From: Strigamia acuminata
Lineage: Eukaryota > Arthropoda > Chilopoda > Geophilomorpha > Linotaeniidae
Assembly: GCA_949358305.1 (NCBI GenBank)
Contig: OX442317.1
Location: 12,530,186 to 12,590,185, forward strand
Length of the DNA stretch: 60,000 nucleotides
Direction: 5' to 3'
This document shows, in pieces, positions 33,700-48,083 of the stretch. The notes under the pieces are model-generated. The model worked only from the letters and a program-made list of their open reading frames with translations, did not search any database and was not told the DNA's origin. Position numbers and translations under genes: made by a program. Position 1 is the first letter of the stretch, and the number at the start of each line of letters is the position of its first letter.

Positions 33700-36600
33700 A
33701 TTTGACATCACAGTTGACTTAGCACAAACATCACAAGACCAATGTCTCTGAATGTTCTGAAATAGTGTTTAAACCTTAGTAGAAGGCTTCAATGTAAGTT
33801 TTAGCAACATCCAAGCAATGATTTGGGAGAATAGACTTTTGATCTCATCACAGTTGACTTAGCACAAACACCACAAGACCAATGTCTCTGAATGTTCTGA
33901 AATAGTGTTTAAACCTTAGTAGAAAGCTTCAATGTAAGTTTTAGCAACATCCAAGCAATGATTTGGAAGAATAAACTTTTGATCCCATTTGACATCACAG
34001 TTGACTTAGCACAAACATCACAAGACCAATGTTTCTGAATGTTCTGAAATAGTGTTTAAACCTTAGTAGAAGGCTTCAATGTAAGTTTTAGCAACATCCA
34101 AGCAATGATTTGGGAGAATAGACTTTTGATCTCATCACAGTTGACTTAGCACAAACATCACAAGACCAATGTCTCTGAATGTTTTGAAATAGTGTTTAAA
34201 CCTTAGTTGAAAGCTTTAATGTAAGTTTTAGCAACATCCAAGCAATGATTTGGGAGAATAGACTTTTGATCTCATCACAGTTGACTTAGCACAAACATCA
34301 CAAGACCAATGTCTCTGAATGTTTTGAAATAGTGTTTAAACCTTAGTAGAAAGCTTTAATGTAAGTTTTAGCAACATCCAAGCAATGATTTGGGAGAATA
34401 GACTTTTGATCTCATCACAGTTGACTTAGCACAAACATCACAAGACTAATGTCTCTGAATGTTTTGAAATAGTGTTTAAACCTTAGTAGAAAGCTTTAAT
34501 GTAAGTTTTAGCAACATCCAAGAAATGATTTGGAAAAATAGACTTTTGATCTCATCACAGTTGACTTAGCACAAACACCACAAGACCAATGTCTCTAAAT
34601 GTTCTGAAATAGTGTTTAAACCTTAGTAGACGGCTTCAATGTAAGTTTTAGCAACATCTAAGCAATGATTTGGGAGAATAGACTTTTGATCTCATCACAG
34701 TTGACTTAGCACAAACATCACAAGACCAATGTCTCTGAATGTTTTGAAATAGTGTTTAAACCTTAGTAGAAAGCTTTAATGTAAGTTTTAGCAACATCCA
34801 AGCAATGATTTGGGAGAATAGACTTTTGATCTCATCACAGTTGACTTAGCACAAACATCACAAGACCAATGTCTCTAAATGTTCTGAAATAGTGTTTAAA
34901 CCTTAGTAGAAAGCTTTAATGTAAGTTTTAGCAACATCCAAGCAATGATTTGAAAGAATAAACTTTTGATCTCATTTGACATCACAGTTGACTTAGCACA
35001 AACACCACAAACCAATGTCTCTGAATGTTCTGAAATAGTGTTTAAACCTTAGTAGAAGGCTTCAATGTAAGTTTTAGCAACATCCAAGCAATGATTTGGG
35101 AGAATAGACTTTTGATCTCATCACAGTTGACTTAGCACAAACACCACAAGACCAATGTCTCTGAATGTTTAGAAATAGTGTTTAAACCTTAGTAGAAGGC
35201 TTCAATGTAAGTGTTAGCAACATCCAAGCAATAATTTGAAAGAATAAACTTTTGATCTCATTTGACATCACCGTTGACTTAGCACAAACACCACAAACCA
35301 ATGTCTCTGAATGTTCTGAAATAGTGTTTAAACCTTAGTAGAAGGCTTCAATGTAAGTTTTAGCAACATCCAAGCAATGATTTAGGAGAATAGACTTTTG
35401 ATCTCATCACAGTTGACTTAGCACAAACATCACAAGACCAATGTCTCTGAATGTTTTGAAATAGTGTTTAAACCTTAGTAAAAAGCTTTAATGTAAGTTT
35501 TAGCAACATCCAAGCAATGATTTGGGAGAATAGACTTTTGATCTCATCATAGTTGACTTAGCACAAACATCACAAGACCAATGTCTCTGAATGTTTTGAA
35601 ATAGTGTTTAAACCTTAGTAAAAAGCTTTAATGTAAGTTTTAGCAACATCCAAGCAATGATTTGGGAGAATAGACTTTTGATCTCATCACAGTTGACTTA
35701 GCACAAACACCACAAGACCAATGTCTCTGAATGTTCTGAAATAGTGTTTAAACCTTAGTAGAAGGCTTCAATGTAAGTTTTAGCAACATCCAAGCAATGA
35801 TTTGGAAGAATAAACTTTTGATCCCATTTGACATCACAGTTGACTTAGCACAAACATCACAAGACCAATGTCTCTGAATGTTCTGAAATAGTGTTTAAAC
35901 CTTAGTAGAAGGCTTCAATGTAAGTTTTAGCAACATCCAAGCAATGATTTGGGAGAATAGACTTTTGATCTCATCACAGTTGACTTAGCACAAACACCAC
36001 AAGACCAATGTCTCTGAATGTTCTGAAATAGTGTTTAAACCTTAGTAGAAAGCTTCAATGTAAGTTTTAGCAACATCCAAGCAATGATTTGGAAGAATAA
36101 ACTTTTGATCCCATTTGACATCACAGTTGACTTAGCACAAACATCACAAGACCAATGTTTCTGAATGTTCTGAAATAGTGTTTAAACCTTAGTAGAAGGC
36201 TTCAATGTAAGTTTTAGCAACATCCAAGCAATGATTTGGGAGAATAGACTTTTGATCTCATCACAGTTGACTTAGCACAAACATCACAAGACCAATGTCT
36301 CTGAATGTTTTGAAATAGTGTTTAAACCTTAGTTGAAAGCTTTAATGTAAGTTTTAGCAACATCCAAGCAATGATTTGGGAGAATAGACTTTTGATCTCA
36401 TCACAGTTGACTTAGCACAAACATCACAAGACCAATGTCTCTGAATGTTTTGAAATAGTGTTTAAACCTTAGTAGAAAGCTTTAATGTAAGTTTTAGCAA
36501 CATCCAAGCAATGATTTGGGAGAATAGACTTTTGATCTCATCACAGTTGACTTAGCACAAACATCACAAGACTAATGTCTCTGAATGTTTTGAAATAGTG

Positions 36601-37996
36601 TTTAAACCTTAGTAGAAAGCTTTAATGTAAGTTTTAGCAACATCCAAGAAATGATTTGGAAAAATAGACTTTTGATCTCATCACAGTTGACTTAGCACAA
36701 ACACCACAAGACCAATGTCTCTAAATGTTCTGAAATAGTGTTTAAACCTTAGTAGACGGCTTCAATGTAAGTTTTAGCAACATCTAAGCAATGATTTGGG
36801 AGAATAGACTTTTGATCTCATCACAGTTGACTTAGCACAAACATCACAAGACCAATGTCTCTGAATGTTTTGAAATAGTGTTTAAACCTTAGTAGAAAGC
36901 TTTAATGTAAGTTTTAGCAACATCCAAGCAATGATTTGGGAGAATAGACTTTTGATCTCATCACAGTTGACTTAGCACAAACATCACAAGACCAATGTCT
37001 CTAAATGTTCTGAAATAGTGTTTAAACCTTAGTAGAAAGCTTTAATGTAAGTTTTAGCAACATCCAAGCAATGATTTGAAAGAATAAACTTTTGATCTCA
37101 TTTGACATCACAGTTGACTTAGCACAAACACCACAAACCAATGTCTCTGAATGTTCTGAAATAGTGTTTAAACCTTAGTAGAAGGCTTCAATGTAAGTTT
37201 TAGCAACATCCAAGCAATGATTTGGGAGAATAGACTTTTGATCTCATCACAGTTGACTTAGCACAAACACCACAAGACCAATGTCTCTGAATGTTTAGAA
37301 ATAGTGTTTAAACCTTAGTAGAAGGCTTCAATGTAAGTGTTAGCAACATCCAAGCAATAATTTGAAAGAATAAACTTTTGATCTCATTTGACATCACCGT
37401 TGACTTAGCACAAACACCACAAACCAATGTCTCTGAATGTTCTGAAATAGTGTTTAAACCTTAGTAGAAGGCTTCAATGTAAGTTTTAGCAACATCCAAG
37501 CAATGATTTAGGAGAATAGACTTTTGATCTCATCACAGTTGACTTAGCACAAACATCACAAGACCAATGTCTCTGAATGTTTTGAAATAGTGTTTAAACC
37601 TTAGTAAAAAGCTTTAATGTAAGTTTTAGCAACATCCAAGCAATGATTTGGGAGAATAGACTTTTGATCTCATCATAGTTGACTTAGCACAAACATCACA
37701 AGACCAATGTCTCTGAATGTTTTGAAATAGTGTTTAAACCTTAGTAAAAAGCTTTAATGTAAGTTTTAGCAACATCCAAGCAATGATTTGGGAGAATAGA
37801 CTTTTGATCTCATCACAGTTGACTTAGCACAAACACCACAAGACCAATGTCTCTGAATGTTCTGAAATAGTGTTTAAACCTTAGTAGAAGGCTTCAATGT
37901 AAGTTTTAGCAACATCCAAGCAATGATTTGGAAGAATAAACTTTTGATCCCATTTGACATCACAGTTGACTTAGCACAAACATCACAAGACCAATG
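33700..37996 (-). repeat. 2126-bp higher-order repeat, two copies
   Basis: Private variants recur at a shift of 2126: CTTAGTTGAAAGC (34205 and 36331), CATCACCGTTGAC (35271 and 37397) and CTCATCATAGTTGAC (35551 and 37677). The shift fails near 33700 and 37996, giving about two copies. Confidence 0.9.
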
Positions 37997-40900
37997 TTTC
38001 TGAATGTTCTGAAATAGTGTTTAAACCTTAGTAGAAAGCTTCAATGTAAGTTTTAGCAACATCCAAGCAATAATTTGAAAGAATAAACTTTTGATCTCAT
38101 TTGACGTCACAGTTGACTTAGCACAAACACCACAAGACCAATGTGTCTGAATGTTCTGAAATAGTGTTTAAACCTTAGTAGAAGGCTTCAATGTAAGTTT
38201 TAGCAACATCCAAGCAATGATTTTGGAGAATAGACTTTTGATCTCATCACAGTAGACTTAGCACAAACATCACAAGACTAATGTCTCTGAATGTTTTGAA
38301 ATAGTGTTTAAACCTTAGTAGAAAGCTTTAATGTAAGTTTTAGCAACATCCAAGAAATGATTTGGGAAAATAGACTTTTGATCTCATCACAGTTGACTTA
38401 GCACAAACACCACAAGACCAATGTCTCTAAATGTTCTGAAATAGTGTTTAAACCTTAGTAGACGGCTTCAATGTAAGTTTTAGCAACATCTAAGCAATGA
38501 TTTGGGAGAATAGACTTTTGATCTCATCACAGTTGACTTAGCACAAACATCACAAGACCAATGTCTCTGAATGTTTTGAAATAGTGTTTAAACCTTAGTA
38601 GAAAGCTTTAATGTAAGTTTTAGCAACATCCAAGCAATAATTTGAAAGAATAAACTTTTGATCTCATTTGACATCACAGTTGACTTAGCACAAACACCAC
38701 AAACCAATGTCTCTGAATGTTCTGAAATAGTGTTTAAACCTTAGTAGAAGGCTTCAATGTAAGTTTTAGCAACATCCAAGCAATGATTTGGGAGAATAGA
38801 CTTTTGATCTCATCACAGTTGACTTAGCACAAACACCACAAGACCAATGTCTCTGAATGTTTAGAAATAGTATTTAAACCTTAGTAGAAGGCTTCAATGT
38901 AAGTGTTAGCAACATCCAAGCAATAATTTGAAAGAATAAACTTTTGATCTCATTTGACATCACAGTTGACTTAGCACAAACACCACAAACCAATGTCTCT
39001 GAATGTTCTGAAATAGTGTTTAAACCTTAGTAGAAGGCTTCAATGTAAGTGTTAGCAACATCCAAGCAATAATTTGAAAGAATAAACTTTTGATCTCATT
39101 TGACATCACAGTTGACTTAGCACAAACATCACAAGACCAATGTCTCTGAATGTTCTGAAATAGTGTTTAAACCTTAGTAGAAGGCTTCAATGTAAGTTTT
39201 AGCAACATCCAAACAATGATTTGGAAGAATAAACTTTTGATCCCATTTGACATCACAGTTGACTTAGCACAAACACCACAAACCAATGTCTCTGAATGTT
39301 CTGAAATAGTGTTTAAACCTTAGTAGAAGGCTTCAATGTAAGTTTTAGCAACATCCAAGCAATGATTTGGGAGAATAGACTTTTGATCTCATCACAGTTG
39401 ACTTAGCACAAACATCACAAGACCAATGTCTCTGAATGTTTTGAAATAGTGTTTAAACCTTAGTAGAAAGCTTTAATGTAAGTTTTAGCAACATCCAAGC
39501 AATGATTTGGGAGAATAGACTTTTGATCTCATCACAGTTGACTTAGCACAAACATCACAAGACCAATGTCTCTGAATGTTTTGAAATAGTGTTTAAACCT
39601 TAGTAGAAAGCTTTAATGTAAGTTTTAGCAACATCCAAGAAATGATTTGGGAAAATAGACTTTTGATCTCATCACAGTTGACTTAGCACAAACACCACAA
39701 GACCAATGTCTCTAAATGTTCTGAAATAGTGTTTAAACCTTAGTAGACGGCTTCAATGTAAGTTTTAGCAACATCTAAGCAATGATTTGGGAGAATAGAC
39801 TTTTGATCTCATCACAGTTGACTTAGCACAAACACCACAAGACCAATGTCTCTGAATGTTCTGAAATAGTGTTTAAACTTTAGTAGAAAGCTTTAATGTA
39901 AGTTTTAGCAACATCCAAGCAATGATTTGAAAGAATAAACTTTTGATCTCATTTGACATCACAGTTGACTTAGCACAAACATCACAAGACCAATGTCTCT
40001 GAATGTTCTGAAATAGTGTTTAAACCTTAGTAGAAGGCTTCAATGTAAGTTTTAGCAACATCCAAGCAATGATTTGGAAGAATAAACTTTTGATCCCATT
40101 TGACATCACAGTTGACTTAGCACAAACATCACAAGACCAATGTTTCTGAATGTTCTGAAATAGTGTTTAAATCTTAGTAGAAAGCTTCAATGTAAGTTTT
40201 AGCAACATCCAAGCAATAATTTGAAAGAATAAACTTTTGATCTCATTTGACGTCACAGTTGACTTAGCACAAACATCACAAGACCAATGTCTCTGAATGT
40301 TCTGAAATAGTGTTTAAACCTTAGTAGAAGGCTTCAATGTAAGTTTTAGCAACATCCAAACAATGATTTGGAAGAATAAACTTTTGATCCCATTTGACAT
40401 CACAGTTGACTTAGCACAAACACCACAAACCAATGTCTCTGAATGTTCTGAAATAGTGTTTAAACCTTAGTAGAAGGCTTCAATGTAAGTTTTAGCAACA
40501 TCCAAGCAATGATTTGGGAGAATAGACTTTTGATCTCATCACAGTTGACTTAGCACAAACATCACAAGACCAATGTCTCTGAATGTTTTGAAATAGTGTT
40601 TAAACCTTAGTAGAAAGCTTTAATGTAAGTTTTAGCAACATCCAAGCAATGATTTGGGAGAATAGACTTTTGATCTCATCACAGTTGACTTAGCACAAAC
40701 ATCACAAGACCAATGTCTCTGAATGTTTTGAAATAGTGTTTAAACCTTAGTAGAAAGCTTTAATGTAAGTTTTAGCAACATCCAAGAAATGATTTGGGAA
40801 AATAGACTTTTGATCTCATCACAGTTGACTTAGCACAAACACCACAAGACCAATGTCTCTAAATGTTCTGAAATAGTGTTTAAACCTTAGTAGACGGCTT

Positions 40901-43900
40901 CAATGTAAGTTTTAGCAACATCTAAGCAATGATTTGGGAGAATAGACTTTTGATCTCATCACAGTTGACTTAGCACAAACACCACAAGACCAATGTCTCT
41001 GAATGTTCTGAAATAGTGTTTAAACTTTAGTAGAAAGCTTTAATGTAAGTTTTAGCAACATCCAAGCAATGATTTGAAAGAATAAACTTTTGATCTCATT
41101 TGACATCACAGTTGACTTAGCACAAACATCACAAGACCAATGTCTCTGAATGTTCTGAAATAGTGTTTAAACCTTAGTAGAAGGCTTCAATGTAAGTTTT
41201 AGCAACATCCAAGCAATGATTTGGAAGAATAAACTTTTGATCCCATTTGACATCACAGTTGACTTAGCACAAACATCACAAGACCAATGTTTCTGAATGT
41301 TCTGAAATAGTGTTTAAATCTTAGTAGAAAGCTTCAATGTAAGTTTTAGCAACATCCAAGCAATAATTTGAAAGAATAAACTTTTGATCTCATTTGACGT
41401 CACAGTTGACTTAGCACAAACACCACAAGACCAATGTGTCTGAATGTTCTGAAATAGTGTTTAAACCTTAGTAGAAGGCTTCAATGTAAGTTTTAGCAAC
41501 ATCCAAGCAATGATTTTGGAGAATAGACTTTTGATCTCATCACAGTTGACTTAGCACAAACATCACAAGACCAATGTCTCTGAATGTTCTGAAATAGTGT
41601 TTAAACCTTAGTAGAAAGCTTTAATGTAAGTTTTAGCAACATCCAAGCAATAATTTGAAAGAATAAACTTTTGATCTTATTTGACGTCACAGTTGACTTA
41701 GCACAAACACCACAAGACCAATGTCTCTGAATGTTTAGAAATAGTGTTTAAACCTTAGTAGAAGGCTTCAATGTAAGTGTTAGCAACATCCAAGCAATAA
41801 TTTGAAAGAATAAACTTTTGATCTCATTTGACATCACAGTTGACTTAGCACAAACACCACAAACCAATGTCTCTGAATGTTCTGAAATAGTGTTTAAACC
41901 TTAGTAGAAGGCTTCAATGTAAGTTTTAGCAACATCCAAGCAATGATTTAGGAGAATAGACTTTTGATCTCATCACAGTTGACTTAGCACAAACATCACA
42001 AGACCAATGTCTCTGAATGTTTTGAAATAGTGTTTAAACCTTAGTAAAAAGCTTTAATGTAAGTTTTAGCAACATCCAAGCAATGATTTGGGAGAATAGA
42101 CTTTTGATCTCATCACAGTTGACTTAGCACAAACACCACAAGACCAATGTCTCTAAATGTTCTGAAATAGTGTTTAAACCTTAGTAGACGGCTTCAATGT
42201 AAGTTTTAGCAACATCCAAGCAATGATTTGGGAGAATAGACTTTTGATCTCATCACAGTTGACTTAGCACAAACACCACAAACCAATGTCTCTGAATGTT
42301 CTGAAATAGTGTTTAAACCTTAGTAGAAGGCTTCAATGTAAGTTTTAGCAACATCTAAGCAATGATTTTGGAGAATAGACTTTTGATCTCATCACAGTTG
42401 ACTTAGCACAAACACCACAAGACCAATGTCTCTGAATGTTTAGAAATAGTGTTTAAACCTTAGTAGAAAGCTTCAATGTAAGTTTTAGCAACATCCAAGC
42501 AATGATTTGAAAGAATAAACTTTTGATCTCATTTGACATCACAGTTGACTTAGCACAAACATCACAAGACCAATGTCTCTGAATGTTCTGAAATAGTGTT
42601 TAAACCTTAGTAGAAGGCTTCAATGTAAGTGTTAGCAACATCCAAGCAATAATTTGAAAGAATAAATTTTTGATCTCATTTGACATCACAGTTGACTTAG
42701 CACAAACATCACAAGACCAATGTCTCTGAATGTTCTGAAATAGTGTTTAAACCTTAGTAGAAGGCTTCAATGTAAGTTTTAGCAACATCCAAGCAATGAT
42801 TTGGGAGAATAGACTTTTGATCTCATCACAGTTGACTTAGCACAAACACCACAAACCAATGTCTCTGAATGTTCTGAAATAGTGTTTAAACCTTAGTAGA
42901 AGGCTTCAATGTAAGTTTTAGCAACATCCAAGCAATGATTTGAAAGAATAAACTTTTGATCTCATTTGACATCACAGTTGACTTAGCACAAACACCACAA
43001 GACCAATGTGTCTGAATGTTCTGAAATAGTGTTTAAACCTTAGTAGAAGGCTTCAATGTAAGTTTTAGCAACATCCAAGCAATGATTTAGGAGAATAGAC
43101 TTTTGATCTCATCACAGTTGACTTAGCACAAACATCACAAGACCAATGTCTCTGAATGTTCTGAAATAGTGTTTAAACCTTAGTAGAAGGCTTCAATGTA
43201 AGTTTTAGCAACATCCAAGCAATGATTTGAAAGAATAAACTTTTGATCTCATCACAGTTGACTTAGCACAAACATCACAAGACCAATGTCTCTAAATGTT
43301 CTGAAATAGTGTTTAAACCTTAGTAGAAAGCTTTAATGTAAGTTTTAGCAACATCCAAGCAATGATTTGAAAGAATAAACTTTTGATCTCATTTGACATC
43401 ACAGTTGACTTAGCACAAACACCACAAACCAATGTCTCTGAATGTTCTGAAATAGTGTTTAAACCTTAGTAGAAGGCTTCAATGTAAGTTTTAGCAACAT
43501 CCAAGCAATGATTTGGGAGAATAGACTTTTGATCTCATCACAGTTGACTTAGCACAAACACCACAAGACCAATGTCTCTGAATGTTTAGAAATAGTGTTT
43601 AAACCTTAGTAGAAGGCTTCAATGTAAGTGTTAGCAACATCCAAGCAATAATTTGAAAGAATAAACTTTTGATCTCATTTGACATCACCGTTGACTTAGC
43701 ACAAACACCACAAACCAATGTCTCTGAATGTTCTGAAATAGTGTTTAAACCTTAGTAGAAGGCTTCAATGTAAGTTTTAGCAACATCCAAGCAATGATTT
43801 AGGAGAATAGACTTTTGATCTCATCACAGTTGACTTAGCACAAACATCACAAGACCAATGTCTCTGAATGTTTTGAAATAGTGTTTAAACCTTAGTAAAA

Positions 43901-46900
43901 AGCTTTAATGTAAGTTTTAGCAACATCCAAGCAATGATTTGGGAGAATAGACTTTTGATCTCATCACAGTTGACTTAGCACAAACATCACAAGACCAATG
44001 TCTCTGAATGTTTTGAAATAGTGTTTAAACCTTAGTAAAAAGCTTTAATGTAAGTTTTAGCAACATCCAAGCAATGATTTGGGAGAATAGACTTTTGATC
44101 TCATCACAGTTGACTTAGCACAAACACCACAAGACCAATGTCTCTGAATGTTCTGAAATAGTGTTTAAACCTTAGTAGAAGGCTTCAATGTAAGTTTTAG
44201 CAACATCCAAGCAATGATTTGGAAGAATAAACTTTTGATCCCATTTGACATCACAGTTGACTTAGCACAAACATCACAAGACCAATGTTTCTGAATGTTC
44301 TGAAATAGTGTTTAAACCTTAGTAGAAAGCTTCAATGTAAGTTTTAGCAACATCCAAGCAATAATTTGAAAGAATAAACTTTTGATCTCATTTGACGTCA
44401 CAGTTGACTTAGCACAAACACCACAAGACCAATGTGTCTGAATGTTCTGAAATAGTGTTTAAACCTTAGTAAAAAGCTTTAATGTAAGTTTTAGCAACAT
44501 CCAAGCAATGATTTAGGAGAATAGACTTTTGATCTCATCACAGTTGACTTAGCACAAACATCACAAGACCAATGTCTCTGAATGTTTTGAAATAGTGTTT
44601 AAACCTTAGTAAAAAGCTTTAATGTAAGTTTTAGCAACATCCAAGCAATGATTTGGGAGAATAGACTTTTGATCTCATCACAGTTGACTTAGCACAAACA
44701 TCACAAGACCAATGTCTCTGAATGTTTTGAAATAGTGTTTAAACCTTAGTAAAAAGCTTTAATGTAAGTTTTAGCAACATCCAAGCAATGATTTGGGAGA
44801 ATAGACTTTTGATCTCATCACAGTTGACTTAGCACAAACACCACAAGACCAATGTCTCTGAATGTTCTGAAATAGTGTTTAAACCTTAGTAGAAGGCTTC
44901 AATGTAAGTTTTAGCAACATCCAAGCAATGATTTGGAAGAATAAACTTTTGATCCCATTTGACATCACAGTTGACTTAGCACAAACATCACAAGACCAAT
45001 GTTTCTGAATGTTCTGAAATAGTGTTTAAACCTTAGTAGAAAGCTTCAATGTAAGTTTTAGCAACATCCAAGCAATAATTTGAAAGAATAAACTTTTGAT
45101 CTCATTTGACGTCACAGTTGACTTAGCACAAACACCACAAGACCAATGTGTCTGAATGTTCTGAAATAGTGTTTAAACCTTAGTAGAAGGCTTCAATGTA
45201 AGTTTTAGCAACATCCAAGCAATGATTTTGGAGAATAGACTTTTGATCTCATCACAGTAGACTTAGCACAAACATCACAAGACTAATGTCTCTGAATGTT
45301 TTGAAATAGTGTTTAAACCTTAGTAGAAAGCTTTAATGTAAGTTTTAGCAACATCCAAGAAATGATTTGGGAAAATAGACTTTTGATCTCATCACAGTTG
45401 ACTTAGCACAAACACCACAAGACCAATGTCTCTAAATGTTCTGAAATAGTGTTTAAACCTTAGTAGACGGCTTCAATGTAAGTTTTAGCAACATCTAAGC
45501 AATGATTTGGGAGAATAGACTTTTGATCTCATCACAGTTGACTTAGCACAAACATCACAAGACCAATGTCTCTGAATGTTTTGAAATAGTGTTTAAACCT
45601 TAGTAGAAAGCTTTAATGTAAGTTTTAGCAACATCCAAGCAATGATTTGGGAGAATAGACTTTTGATCTCATCACAGTTGACTTAGCACAAACATCACAA
45701 GACCAATGTCTCTGAATGTTCTGAAATAGTGTTTAAACCTTAGTAGAAAGCTTTAATGTAAGTTTTAGCAACATCCAAGAAATGATTTGGGAAAATAGAC
45801 TTTTGATCTCATCACAGTTGACTTAGCACAAACACCACAAGACCAATGTCTCTGAATGTTCTGAAATAGTGTTTAAACCTTAGTAGAAGGCTTCAATGTT
45901 AGTTTTAGCAACATCCAAGCAATAATTTGAAAGAATAAACTTTTGATCTCATTTGACATCACAGTTGACTTAGCACAAACACCACAAACCAATGTCTCTG
46001 AATGTTCTGAAATAGTGTTTAAACCTTAGTAGAAGGCTTCAATGTAAGTTTTAGCAACATCCAAGCAATGATTTGGGAGAATAGACTTTTGATCTCATCA
46101 CAGTTGACTTAGCACAAACACCACAAGACCAATGTCTCTGAATGTTTAGAAATAGTATTTAAACCTTAGTAGAAGGCTTCAATGTAAGTGTTAGCAACAT
46201 CCAAGCAATAATTTGAAAGAATAAACTTTTGATCTCATTTGACATCACAGTTGACTTAGCACAAACACCACAAACCAATGTCTCTGAATGTTCTGAAATA
46301 GTGTTTAAACCTTAGTAGAAGGCTTCAATGTAAGTGTTAGCAACATCCAAGCAATAATTTGAAAGAATAAACTTTTGATCTCATTTGACATCACAGTTGA
46401 CTTAGCACAAACATCACAAGACCAATGTCTCTGAATGTTCTGAAATAGTGTTTAAACCTTAGTAGAAGGCTTCAATGTAAGTTTTAGCAACATCCAAACA
46501 ATGATTTGGAAGAATAAACTTTTGATCCCATTTGACATCACAGTTGACTTAGCACAAACACCACAAACCAATGTCTCTGAATGTTCTGAAATAGTGTTTA
46601 AACCTTAGTAGAAGGCTTCAATGTAAGTTTTAGCAACATCCAAGCAATGATTTGGGAGAATAGACTTTTGATCTCATCACAGTTGACTTAGCACAAACAT
46701 CACAAGACCAATGTCTCTGAATGTTTTGAAATAGTGTTTAAACCTTAGTAGAAAGCTTTAATGTAAGTTTTAGCAACATCCAAGCAATGATTTGGGAGAA
46801 TAGACTTTTGATCTCATCACAGTTGACTTAGCACAAACATCACAAGACCAATGTCTCTGAATGTTTTGAAATAGTGTTTAAACCTTAGTAGAAAGCTTTA

Positions 46901-48083
46901 ATGTAAGTTTTAGCAACATCCAAGAAATGATTTGGGAAAATAGACTTTTGATCTCATCACAGTTGACTTAGCACAAACACCACAAGACCAATGTCTCTAA
47001 ATGTTCTGAAATAGTGTTTAAACCTTAGTAGACGGCTTCAATGTAAGTTTTAGCAACATCTAAGCAATGATTTGGGAGAATAGACTTTTGATCTCATCAC
47101 AGTTGACTTAGCACAAACACCACAAGACCAATGTCTCTGAATGTTCTGAAATAGTGTTTAAACTTTAGTAGAAAGCTTTAATGTAAGTTTTAGCAACATC
47201 CAAGCAATGATTTGAAAGAATAAACTTTTGATCTCATTTGACATCACAGTTGACTTAGCACAAACATCACAAGACCAATGTCTCTGAATGTTCTGAAATA
47301 GTGTTTAAACCTTAGTAGAAGGCTTCAATGTAAGTTTTAGCAATATCCAAGCAATGATTTGGAAGAATAAACTTTTGATCCCATTTGACATCACAGTTGA
47401 CTTAGCACAAACATCACAAGACCAATGTTTCTGAATGTTCTGAAATAGTGTTTAAATCTTAGTAGAAAGCTTCAATGTAAGTTTTAGCAACATCCAAGCA
47501 ATAATTTGAAAGAATAAACTTTTGATCTCATTTGACGTCACAGTTGACTTAGCACAAACACCACAAGACCAATGTGTCTGAATGTTCTGAAATAGTGTTT
47601 AAACCTTAGTAGAAGGCTTCAATGTAAGTTTTAGCAACATCCAAGCAATGATTTTGGAGAATAGACTTTTGATCTCATCACAGTTGACTTAGCACAAACA
47701 TCACAAGACCAATGTCTCTGAATGTTCTGAAATAGTGTTTAAACCTTAGTAGAAAGCTTTAATGTAAGTTTTAGCAACATCCAAGCAATAATTTGAAAGA
47801 ATAAACTTTTGATCTTATTTGACGTCACAGTTGACTTAGCACAAACACCACAAGACCAATGTCTCTGAATGTTTAGAAATAGTGTTTAAACCTTAGTAGA
47901 AGGCTTCAATGTAAGTGTTAGCAACATCCAAGCAATAATTTGAAAGAATAAACTTTTGATCTCATTTGACATCACAGTTGACTTAGCACAAACACCACAA
48001 ACCAATGTCTCTGAATGTTCTGAAATAGTGTTTAAACCTTAGTAGAAGGCTTCAATGTAAGTTTTAGCAACATCCAAGCAATG
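37480..48083 (-). repeat. Paralogous pair of satellite segments differing by whole units
   Basis: About 37480-41945 and 44485-48083 share rare variants: CACAGTAGACTTAG (38251/45256, shift 7005), AATAGTATTTAAACC (38871/46156, shift 7285) and TTTAAATCTTAG (40171 and 41318 against 47456). The shift changes by 280 bp, which is two short monomers. It later drops by 1147 bp, because the left segment has one extra 1147-bp unit (40260-41406). Gain and loss of whole units is visible directly. Confidence 0.8.
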
